Shown one piece after another: positions 6,568-13,429 of a stretch of DNA of 15,686 bases. Made by a program: the position numbers and the translations under genes. Numbering within the stretch: the stretch's first letter is position 1; every line of letters begins with the position of its first letter. This DNA comes from DASUKL01 sp036278755 (lineage in GTDB: Bacteria; Chloroflexota; Limnocylindria; Limnocylindrales; CSP1-4). Where the stretch lies: positions 1 through 15,686 of the forward strand of contig DASUKL010000003.1 in assembly GCA_036278755.1 (NCBI GenBank), given 5' to 3'. The notes below the pieces were generated by a model that searched no databases, was not told the DNA's origin, and was given only the letters and a program-made list of their open reading frames with translations.

Positions 6568-7833
6568 CTAGGGGTACAGGCCACGCATGGCCGTCGCTTC
6601 GGCCACCCGATCCACGGCCAGCAGATAGGCCGCCGTGCGCATGTCCACGCTGGCCTTGCGGTGCATGGCGTAGACCTCCTCGAAGGAGTGGTACATGATG
6701 CTCTTGAGCTTGCCGTTGATGGTGGCCTCGTCCCAGTGGTCGCGGTTGAGGTCCTGGACCCACTCGAAGTAGCTGACCGTCACGCCGCCGGCGTTGCACA
6801 GCACGTCGGGGATGAGGAAGACCCCCTTGTCGGCCAGGATGCGGTCGGCCTCGGGGGTCGTGGGCCCGTTGGCCGCTTCGGCCACGATGGCGGCCTGGAT
6901 GCGGTGCGCATTGCGGTCGGTGATCTGGTTCTCCAGGGCGGCCGGGACGAGGATGTCGCAGTCCATCTCCAGGAGGCCGGCCGGATCCACCGCCTTCGTC
7001 CCCGGCAGATCCTTGATCGTGCCGTGCTCGCCGGCCCAGGCCAGGGCCCGCTCGACATCGATCCCGGACTCGCTGGCCACGGCCCCGAAGGCGTCACCGA
7101 TGGCGATCAGCTTGACCCCATGGTGGCGGATCGAGTCGGCGAAGAACGAGCCCACATTGCCGAAGCCCTGGAGGATGACCCGCTTGCCCTCCAGCCGCTC
7201 GTTTCGGGCGGCCGCGGCGGCCTCCAGGCAGAACGTCACCCCCCGGCCGGTGGCCTCGCGCCGGCCCTCGGAGCCGCCCAGGGCGATGGGCTTGCCGGTG
7301 ACCACGCCGGGCACGGTGTAGCCGACGTGCATCGAGTAGGTGTCCATGATCCAGGCCATGGTCTGGGCGTTGGTGTTCACGTCCGGCGCCGGGATGTCGC
7401 GGTCGGGGCCGATGAGGATGCTGATCTCGGTCGTGAAGCGGCGGGTCAGGCCTTCGACCTCCCGCGGGCTCAACTGGGTCGGGTCGACGATGACCCCGCC
7501 CTTGCCGCCGCCGTAGGGGATGCCCACCACGGCGCACTTCCAGGTCATCCACATGGCCAGGGCCTTGACCTCGTCCAGGCTCACGTTCTGGTGGTAGCGG
7601 ATGCCGCCCTTGGCCGGACCGCGGCCCAGGTTGTGCTGGACGCGATACCCGGTGAAGACCTGCACGGACCCGTCGTCCATGTGGACCGGGAAATGGACGG
7701 TCAGCTCCCGCCGCGGCTCCCGCAGCACCTGCCGCAAGCCCTGGTCCAGGTTGAGCCGGTCGGCCGCCAGGTCGAACTGCTGCTGGGCGATGTGCCAGGG
7801 ATTGAGCGACGCGGGTGCCTGCTCGGTGGTCAT
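6568..7833 (-). CDS. gdhA: Glutamate dehydrogenase, copy 2 (Glu/Leu/Phe/Val dehydrogenase family)
   Basis: A 421-aa paralogue of the next gene with the same catalytic residues: K75, K99, K111 in GGGKGG, D151 and S354. The N-terminal catalytic domain is nearly the same as copy 1. The Rossmann domain is more diverged: GFGNVGS (223-229) is intact, but the canonical SDSxGGI segment after strand two is replaced by IGDAFGAVASESGID. That suggests altered cofactor or allosteric behaviour. Start ATG at 7833 follows a strong AGGAGG (7850-7845) overlapping the thiolase stop codon, so it is translated from the thiolase transcript. Two adjacent copies are known in Thermus, where one subunit is regulatory in a mixed hexamer. 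Whether that applies here is inference. Confidence 0.92.
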   Translation of the reverse strand: MTTEQAPASLNPWHIAQQQFDLAADRLNLDQGLRQVLREPRRELTVHFPVHMDDGSVQVFTGYRVQHNLGRGPAKGGIRYHQNVSLDEVKALAMWMTWKCAVVGIPYGGGKGGVIVDPTQLSPREVEGLTRRFTTEISILIGPDRDIPAPDVNTNAQTMAWIMDTYSMHVGYTVPGVVTGKPIALGGSEGRREATGRGVTFCLEAAAAARNERLEGKRVILQGFGNVGSFFADSIRHHGVKLIAIGDAFGAVASESGIDVERALAWAGEHGTIKDLPGTKAVDPAGLLEMDCDILVPAALENQITDRNAHRIQAAIVAEAANGPTTPEADRILADKGVFLIPDVLCNAGGVTVSYFEWVQDLNRDHWDEATINGKLKSIMYHSFEEVYAMHRKASVDMRTAAYLLAVDRVAEATAMRGLYP

Positions 7834-7849
7834 CTCGGGGGGAACCTCC

Positions 7850-9073
7850 TCAGATACGCTCGAAGGCCATGGCCACCGAGCCCCCGCCGCCCAGGCAGAG
7901 GGTCGCCAGCCCGTACCGGCCCTCACGCCGGCGCAGCTCGTACAGCAGGGTGGCCACGATCCGCGCCCCGCTGGCGCCGATGGGGTGGCCGAGGGCGATG
8001 GCCCCGCCGTTGACGTTGACCTTCGACCAGTCGAAGCCGAGCTCGCGCCCGTCGGCCAGGGTCTGAGCAGCGAAGGCCTCGTTGATCTCGATGAGGTCGA
8101 AGGCCTCGAGCGGCAGCTCGATCCGATCCAGCAGCTTGCGCACGCCGGCCACGGGGGCCAGGAAGAGCCACTTCGGCTCGACCTCGGCCTGGGCGTAGCC
8201 CACGATGCGAGCCAGGGGCTTGAGGCCCAGGCGCTCCACCGTCCGCTCGCTGGCCACGACCGTGGCCGCGGCCCCATCGGTGATGCCCGGGGCGTTGCCG
8301 GCGGTCACCGAGCCCTGGCCATCAGCCGGCCGCTCGTCGGCCTCGGCGGGCAGGGCGAAGGCCGGCTTCAGGCGGGCCAGCGCTTCGGGGCTCGTGTCGC
8401 GGCGAGGCGCCTCGTCGGTCGTGAAGAGGACCTCTTCCTTGCCCCGCCGGATCGGGACGGGCACGATCTCGTCGGCGAAGCGGCCGGCATCGATGGCCGC
8501 CACGGCCCGTCGCTGGCTCTCCACGGCGAAGGCGTCCTGGTCCCCTCGGCTGACCCCGGCTCGGGCCGCCACGCGCTCGGCGTGAGTGCCCATGTGGCAG
8601 TCCTCGATGGCGCACCACAGGCCGTCCTCGACCGTGCTGTCCACCAGCTCCCCGTTGCCCAGGCGGTAGCCGAAGCGGGCCCGCGGCAGGAGGTAGGGGC
8701 CCTGATCCATGTTCTCCATGCCCCCGGCTACGACGACCTCGGCGTCGCCGGCCCGGATCTCGCTGGCCCCCAGCATGATGGCCTTCAGGCCGGAGCCACA
8801 GACGCGATTGATGGTCGTGGCGCTCGTGGTCGGGGCGAGCCCGGCGGCCAGCGCGGCCTGGCGGGCCGGCGCCTGCCCGGCCCCGGCCTGGATGACCTGG
8901 CCCATGAGGACGTCGTCGACGCCGTCCCTGGGCACGCCAGCCCGCTCGACGGCGGCACGGATGGCGATACCGCCCAGGGCCGTGGCCGGCACGTCGGCCA
9001 GGCTGCCGCCGAACTTGCCGATCGGCGTCCGAGCCGCGCTGACGAGGAAGACATCGCCGTGAGAAGCGTTCAT
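7850..9073 (-). CDS. Acetyl-CoA C-acetyltransferase (thiolase)
   Basis: A 407-aa thiolase of usual length. The acyl-accepting cysteine is C92 in INRVCGSGLKAI. NEAFA and GGAIALGHPIGASG (H363) supply the active-site histidines, and C393 in LCLGGGG is the catalytic base cysteine. It joins two acetyl-CoA to acetoacetyl-CoA, or cleaves 3-ketoacyl-CoA in beta-oxidation. Direction and chain length cannot be told apart from sequence alone. GGMENMDQGPYLL is also typical. ATG 9073 is preceded by TAGATT ending 6 bases upstream, so it is probably leaderless; a GGAGG ends only 1 base before the ATG, too close to act as a normal ribosome binding site. Glutamate dehydrogenase copy 2 follows 16 bases after the stop. 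Confidence 0.95.
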   Translation of the reverse strand: MNASHGDVFLVSAARTPIGKFGGSLADVPATALGGIAIRAAVERAGVPRDGVDDVLMGQVIQAGAGQAPARQAALAAGLAPTTSATTINRVCGSGLKAIMLGASEIRAGDAEVVVAGGMENMDQGPYLLPRARFGYRLGNGELVDSTVEDGLWCAIEDCHMGTHAERVAARAGVSRGDQDAFAVESQRRAVAAIDAGRFADEIVPVPIRRGKEEVLFTTDEAPRRDTSPEALARLKPAFALPAEADERPADGQGSVTAGNAPGITDGAAATVVASERTVERLGLKPLARIVGYAQAEVEPKWLFLAPVAGVRKLLDRIELPLEAFDLIEINEAFAAQTLADGRELGFDWSKVNVNGGAIALGHPIGASGARIVATLLYELRRREGRYGLATLCLGGGGSVAMAFERI

Positions 9074-9079
9074 GCCTCC

Positions 9080-9085
9080 AATCTA
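9080..9085 (-). promoter_or_regulatory. -10 box (TAGATT) for thiolase, overlapping the methyltransferase stop codon
   Basis: TAGATT on minus (9085-9080) begins with the TAG stop of the methyltransferase and ends 6 bases before the thiolase ATG at 9073. The spacing predicts a leaderless thiolase message independent of the upstream acyl-CoA dehydrogenase transcript. No -35 hexamer is evident. Confidence 0.5.
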
Positions 9086-9814
9086 CCCTCCGGCTGCGGG
9101 AGTGGCTCGCGGCGAGCGGCGCACGAAGCAGGACCAGCCCAGCGGCCGACCGATGCCGCTCTCCGGCCGGAGGTCCATGCGGAACTCGCGCAGGCGGACG
9201 ATCTCGAAGATCCGTCCCAGCTCACCGCGGAGCTCGGCCTCGCTGACCACCGGCGGGCCGCTCCTCGGCTCGCGCGCGTTGCCGGTCAGGAAGAGGCCCT
9301 CGGTCCCCGGTCGGAGGAGGCCTTCGACCGTGGCCAGGAAGCGATCCACGTCGAACTGACGGGCGGCGTGGTAGCAGCCCCGGTCGAAGACGAAGTCGTA
9401 GGGACCACCAAGCTCGGCCGGCGGATCGAGCAGGTCGGCCAGCACGAAGCGGACCGAGGCCCCCGCCTCGGCCGCCCGCGCCCGGGCCATGGCCACCGCG
9501 CTCGGGGCGATGTCGAGGCCGGTGACCCGGAAGCCGGCCGCGGCCAGCCAGACGGCGTTCGTGCCGCTGCCGCAGCCGAGCTCGATGGCCGCCCCGGGCC
9601 GGACGTGCTGCTCGCGCAGGACGCGGATCAGCTCGGTCGAGGGCCGGCCGGTGTCCCAGGGCGCTTGCCCGCTCCGGTACACGGCGTCCCAGGATGCGGC
9701 ATCGTGTGTCGGCGCCAGCGGCGCGGGAGCCGGGTCTCGCCGCTCGGCGGCCCGGTCCGGCGGCTCGGCGGCCCGGTCCGGTGGTCCCGTCTCCGAGTCC
9801 CGCGGCTCAGTCAC
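9083..9814 (-). CDS. Class I SAM-dependent methyltransferase, thiopurine methyltransferase/TehB-like
   Basis: A 243-aa methyltransferase. After a disordered N-terminus of about 38 residues comes SWDAVYRSGQAPWDTGRPS (41-59), the aromatic opening block of the thiopurine methyltransferase-like family. SAM motif I is ELGCGSGTNAVWL (78-90), the acidic residue is D101 in GLDIAPSA, motif II is FVLADLLD (123-130) and FVFDRGCYH is at 141-149. It probably methylates a small molecule such as a thiol, halide or metalloid; the substrate is not readable. The start is taken as GTG at 9814, which overlaps the acyl-CoA dehydrogenase stop by 8 bases (GTGACTGA), suggesting coupled translation. An open frame extends further upstream inside the dehydrogenase gene but is not needed. 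The N-terminus carries a duplicated PPDRAAE from a 21-bp repeat. Confidence 0.82.
   Translation of the reverse strand: MTEPRDSETGPPDRAAEPPDRAAERRDPAPAPLAPTHDAASWDAVYRSGQAPWDTGRPSTELIRVLREQHVRPGAAIELGCGSGTNAVWLAAAGFRVTGLDIAPSAVAMARARAAEAGASVRFVLADLLDPPAELGGPYDFVFDRGCYHAARQFDVDRFLATVEGLLRPGTEGLFLTGNAREPRSGPPVVSEAELRGELGRIFEIVRLREFRMDLRPESGIGRPLGWSCFVRRSPRATPAAGG
9742..9783 (-). repeat. 21-bp tandem duplication in the methyltransferase N-terminus
   Basis: Two adjacent 21-bp units, differing at one base, encode PPDRAAE twice in the unstructured N-terminal extension. The repeat is in frame and contains the 12-mer GGCGGCTCGGCG, which also occurs at the start of the repeat in the MeaB gene near 15310. 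Confidence 0.85.
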
Positions 9815-10979
9815 GGGCCCGGGCCAGGACCTGCTGGGCCACGATCTCGCGGTGGATCTGGTTCGTGCCCTCGTAGATCTGGGCCCCCTTGGCGTCGCGC
9901 ATGAGCCGCTCCACCCCGGTGTCCACGGCGTAGCCGCTGGCCCCGAACAGCTGTACGGCGTCCGTGGCCACGGCCATGGCCGCGTCCGAGGCCGTCCACT
10001 TGGCCAGCGACGAGGCCTCGGCGATCGGTTCACCCTGGTCCCGCGCCTCCGCGGCGCGCCTGGTCAGGGCCCGGGCTGCGGCGACCCGCTGGGCCATCTC
10101 GGCTAGCATGAAGCGCAGGCCGCCGTGGGCCGTCAGGGGCTGCCCGAAGGCCTGACGCTCGGTCATATAGCGGGCCGCGGCATCCAATCCGGCTCGGGCC
10201 AGACCGGTGCAGGCGGCGGCGATGGAGATGCGGCCCTCGCCCAGGGCCGAGAGCGCGATGCGATAGCCCTCCCCTTCCGCACCCAATCGGTCGGCGGCCG
10301 GCACCTCGGCGCCATCGAAGATGAGCTCCGCGGCCGGGCAGGCCCGGATGCCCATCTTGTGCTCGCGCCGGCCGAAGCGGAAGCCCGGCGTGTCGCGCTC
10401 GACGAGGAAGGCCGTGATGCCGGCCTTGCCCAGCTCCGGGTCGAGGGTCGCGAAGACGAGGTAGCGCTCGGCTTCGGGGGCGTTCGAGATCCAGATCTTC
10501 GAGCCCTGGAGGCGGTAGGCCTCGGGTGCGTCAGCCGGCCCGATCCGCTCGGCTCGGGTGCGCAGGGCCGCCGCGTCGGAGCCGGCGTGGGGCTCGGTCA
10601 AGGCGAAGGCACCCAGGGCCTCCCCGCTCAGCATGGCCGGCAGCCAGCGCTGCTGCTGCTCGGCCGTGCCGAAGGCCGCCACGGGCAGTTGGGAGAGGAC
10701 GTGGACGCTGAGGCTGACGGCCAGGGCCATGTCGGCCGCGGCGATCTCCTCCAGGACCACCGTCCAGGCCCGATAGCTGAGGCCGGCCCCGCCCGCCGCC
10801 TCGGGCACCGCCGCGGCGGTGAAGCCGAGCTCGCCCAGGCGGGCGAAGAGGGACCGATCGAAGGAGGCCGCCTCGTCCCGGGCCACGGCCCCCGGCGCGA
10901 CCTCGCGCCGGGCGAAGTCGGCGGCAGTCTCCTGGAGGAGGCGTTCTTCGGCGTCGAGCGAACCGTCGGCCGCGATCAC
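9807..10979 (-). CDS. Acyl-CoA dehydrogenase
   Basis: A 390-aa flavoenzyme of standard length. It oxidises acyl-CoA to trans-2-enoyl-CoA and passes electrons to electron-transfer flavoprotein. Family signatures are the FAD-contacting block AFALTEPHAGSDAAALRT, the KIWISNA segment, FLVERDTPGF, the arginine-rich ERQAFGQPL block, and DAKGAQIYEGTNQIHREIV near the end. The catalytic base is E370 in YEGTN, the position used by short/medium-chain and butyryl-CoA dehydrogenases rather than the isovaleryl type. Substrate chain length is not certain. The start is GTG at 10979 with a TATCCT box 6 bases upstream and no Shine-Dalgarno, so it is probably leaderless. The gene is divergent from the histidine kinase and shares its promoter; the methyltransferase overlaps its 3' end. 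Confidence 0.94.
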   Translation of the reverse strand: MIAADGSLDAEERLLQETAADFARREVAPGAVARDEAASFDRSLFARLGELGFTAAAVPEAAGGAGLSYRAWTVVLEEIAAADMALAVSLSVHVLSQLPVAAFGTAEQQQRWLPAMLSGEALGAFALTEPHAGSDAAALRTRAERIGPADAPEAYRLQGSKIWISNAPEAERYLVFATLDPELGKAGITAFLVERDTPGFRFGRREHKMGIRACPAAELIFDGAEVPAADRLGAEGEGYRIALSALGEGRISIAAACTGLARAGLDAAARYMTERQAFGQPLTAHGGLRFMLAEMAQRVAAARALTRRAAEARDQGEPIAEASSLAKWTASDAAMAVATDAVQLFGASGYAVDTGVERLMRDAKGAQIYEGTNQIHREIVAQQVLARARD

Positions 10980-10984
10980 ACGGG

Positions 10985-10991
10985 TAGGATA
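10985..10991. promoter_or_regulatory. Symmetric bidirectional -10 element between acyl-CoA dehydrogenase and histidine kinase
   Basis: TAGGATA in the 17-base gap reads TAGGAT on + (10985-10990), 6 bases before the kinase GTG at 10997. It reads TATCCT on - (10991-10986), 6 bases before the dehydrogenase GTG at 10979. Neither gene has a ribosome binding site. Both transcripts would therefore be leaderless and start from one overlapping element, so polymerase binding in one direction should exclude the other. No -35 hexamer is clear in either direction. Confidence 0.6.
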
Positions 10992-10996
10992 CGGCC

Positions 10997-13429
10997 GTGC
11001 CGGACACCGCGATCGCCCCTAACCTGCTTGACGAGGCGCGGCTGCGGACCCTCTTCGACAACCTGCCCGAAGCCCTGGCCGTGCTCGACACCGAAGGCCG
11101 GATCCTGGACATCAACCCGGCCGGCAGCGCCCTGTTCGGCCACTCCCGGGAGGCCCTCCTGGGGATGAACGCGCGGGCCCTGTCCACCGACGCGGCCCGG
11201 CTCGACGAGGAGCGCATCGGCGAGATCATCGGATCTCGCGGTTGGTTCACCACGCCCTTCACCGGCCTGCGGGCGGACGGGACCACGTTCCCCCTCGAGA
11301 CGACCCTGACCTTCGGCACCATCGGCGGGCGGGACGTGATCTTCTGCCTCGTCCGCGACATGAGCGCGCCCTACCGGTTGAACGCCGACATCGTGCGGCT
11401 CTCCGGCCTGGCCCGCCTCCACGAGGCCGGCCGCGACCTGCGCCAGGTGGCCCGCGAGGCGGTGGGCATCTCCCGACGGGCCCTGGGGGCGGACCAGGGA
11501 GCCGTGGGCCGGGTGCGCCGCGATGGGCATCTCGATTGGCTGGCCCAGCACGGCATGGAGGCCATGGAGTCGGCCATCAACCACCGTCGCGACCTGGAGG
11601 CCATCCCGGCCGTGGCCGGGGCCTTGGCCGACGGCCGGCCGGTGTTCGTCGATCGGCGGCTGCCCGAGTTCCGGCCCGGCCCCCATCGCGAGTTCATGGA
11701 GTCTCTCGGCACGGTGGCCTACGCCTTCATCCCGGTCAAGGCCGGGGACGACCTGACCGGGGCCCTGACCCTCCTGTGGTCGCATGAGCCGCCCGAGCTG
11801 GTGCGCAACAAGATGGTCCTCGAGACCGTCGGCCGGCTGGTCGGCATGGCCCTTGCCAATACGATGCTGCGCGACACGCTGCTGGCTCGCTCCAAGGCCC
11901 TCGACGAATCCGAAGCTCGCTACCGGACGCTCTTCTACGAGGCCCCCGAAGCCCTCCTCTTCGAGACCCCTGATGGGCACGTGGTGGACGCCAACCGGGC
12001 CGCGGAGCGGCTCTACGGCCACCCTCGCGACCAGCTCCTGGGCATGTCCGTGGACCAGTTGACGCTGATGACCGCCGAGCAGCGCCAGCGCCGGGCGGAG
12101 GTCGTGGCGGCCAACGGCCGGGGCGTCTTCCGCGGGGTGGGCATGCGGGCCGACGGGTCCACCTACCCCGAGGAGCTGGAGGTGGCTCTCACCCAGCTGG
12201 CCGGCCAGGACCACTACCTGGTCCAGGTCCGTGACCTGTCGGAGGAGCAGCGCCTCCAGGCGGAGCTCCTCCAGGCCCAGAAGATGGAGGCCTTGGGCCA
12301 CCTGGTCTCGGGCGTGGCCCATGAGCTGAACAACCCGCTCAGCGCCATCGTCGCCTTCAGCCAGCTCATCCGCCGCAACCAGGGCCTGGCCGAGGACCTC
12401 CGCCACGACGCCGACATGCTCGTCCAGGAGGCGGACCGGACCCGCCGCATCGTCCAGAACCTCCTCGACTTCGCCCGCCAGCGACCCCCCGAACGACGGG
12501 CAACCGACGTCCACGACCTCGTCGAGCGGACGCTCCAGTTGCACTCCTTCGCCCTGGGCGCGAACCGCATCGCCGTCGAGCTCGACGTGCCGACGAGCCT
12601 GCCGCCCATCGACGTGGATCCCAACCAGGCCCAGCAGGTGCTGCTGAACCTGACCCTCAACGCCATCCAGGCCCTGGCCGAACGGGGCGGCCCCGGCCGC
12701 CTCTTCGTCACGGCCACCCGGGTGCCGGCCTCGGAGCCCGGTCACGAGCTGGTCCGCATCACGGTCGGCGACGACGGGCTGGGCGTGCCGGAGGCCCAGC
12801 GGGCCGACATCTTCACCCCGTTCTTCACCACCAAGCCCGTGGGCCAGGGCACTGGCCTGGGCCTGCCGGTCAGCTTCGGCATCGTGGCCGCCCATGGCGG
12901 GCGGCTGTGGTTCGAGCCCCGGGCGGGCGGCGGCAGCGACTTCCATGTCGAGCTGCCGGCGGCGGTCCGACGGGCCTCCGATCCGGGCGCGGGCCGGGGC
13001 CGCCGGCGCCGCTCACGGCCCACGGCCGGGGGCACGGTCCTCGTCATCGATGACGAGCCGGCCATCCGCGCCTTCCTGGCCCGGACGCTGCTGGAGGCGG
13101 GCCACGGGGTCATCGCCGCGGCCAGCGGGGCGGAGGCCCTGGAGCAGATCCGGGGGCGTCGCGTGGACGCGGTCCTCCTCGACCACCGGCTCGTGGGCAT
13201 GGACGGCCTGGAGGCCTTCGAGCGGCTGCGGCGGCTGCGGCCACGCCTCGCCCGACGGACGATCCTCATGAGCGGCGACGTCTTCGACGGCGCGCTGCGC
13301 TCCTTCGCCGAGGCCAACGGTCTGCATCTGCTGGCCAAGCCCTTCGACCTCGACACGGTCGAGACGACGATCAGGCAGGCCCTTGACGGCCGACCCGCCG
13401 GCCTCGGCGCTCAGTCCCCGCGCGGGTAG
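10997..13429 (+). CDS. Soluble hybrid sensor histidine kinase (PAS-GAF-PAS-HisKA-HATPase-REC)
   Basis: An 810-aa kinase without membrane segments, so it probably senses a cytosolic signal. Domains in order: PAS about 12-125; GAF about 135-295; PAS about 305-415; HisKA about 425-495 with phospho-accepting H442 in AHELNNPLS; HATPase about 540-655 with N-box N551/N555, DDGLGV (592-597) and GTGLGL (618-623); an arginine-rich linker at 660-676; and a C-terminal receiver about 678-795 with acidic pair D685/D686, phospho-acceptor D729, S759 and K781. There is no DNA-binding output domain and no separate response regulator next to it, so its downstream partner lies elsewhere. The GTG start at 10997 is supported by a TAGGAT box 6 bases upstream. 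The 3' end overlaps the convergent 3-hydroxyacyl-CoA dehydrogenase gene by 19 bases. Confidence 0.93.
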   Translation: MPDTAIAPNLLDEARLRTLFDNLPEALAVLDTEGRILDINPAGSALFGHSREALLGMNARALSTDAARLDEERIGEIIGSRGWFTTPFTGLRADGTTFPLETTLTFGTIGGRDVIFCLVRDMSAPYRLNADIVRLSGLARLHEAGRDLRQVAREAVGISRRALGADQGAVGRVRRDGHLDWLAQHGMEAMESAINHRRDLEAIPAVAGALADGRPVFVDRRLPEFRPGPHREFMESLGTVAYAFIPVKAGDDLTGALTLLWSHEPPELVRNKMVLETVGRLVGMALANTMLRDTLLARSKALDESEARYRTLFYEAPEALLFETPDGHVVDANRAAERLYGHPRDQLLGMSVDQLTLMTAEQRQRRAEVVAANGRGVFRGVGMRADGSTYPEELEVALTQLAGQDHYLVQVRDLSEEQRLQAELLQAQKMEALGHLVSGVAHELNNPLSAIVAFSQLIRRNQGLAEDLRHDADMLVQEADRTRRIVQNLLDFARQRPPERRATDVHDLVERTLQLHSFALGANRIAVELDVPTSLPPIDVDPNQAQQVLLNLTLNAIQALAERGGPGRLFVTATRVPASEPGHELVRITVGDDGLGVPEAQRADIFTPFFTTKPVGQGTGLGLPVSFGIVAAHGGRLWFEPRAGGGSDFHVELPAAVRRASDPGAGRGRRRRSRPTAGGTVLVIDDEPAIRAFLARTLLEAGHGVIAAASGAEALEQIRGRRVDAVLLDHRLVGMDGLEAFERLRRLRPRLARRTILMSGDVFDGALRSFAEANGLHLLAKPFDLDTVETTIRQALDGRPAGLGAQSPRG

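Noticed and set aside
6449..6799. N-terminal extension of glutamate dehydrogenase copy 1 up to 6799
   Set aside because: The extra residues are Arg/Gly-rich, run through the 3' end of copy 2, and show no similarity to the family; ATG 6448 with a ribosome binding site fits copy 2 in alignment.
7834..8277. N-terminal extension of glutamate dehydrogenase copy 2 up to 8277
   Set aside because: It is antiparallel-free overlap with the thiolase in another frame and is compositional noise; ATG 7833 has a strong ribosome binding site.
7601..9904. A 767-codon open frame on the + strand across the thiolase and methyltransferase
   Set aside because: It is antisense to genes with clear catalytic motifs, its translation is low-complexity Gly/Ala/Arg/Asp text, and long antisense frames are expected at this GC content.
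10976..12946. A 656-codon minus-strand open frame opposite the histidine kinase
   Set aside because: The + strand reading has complete PAS, GAF, HisKA, HATPase and receiver motifs; the minus reading is compositional noise.
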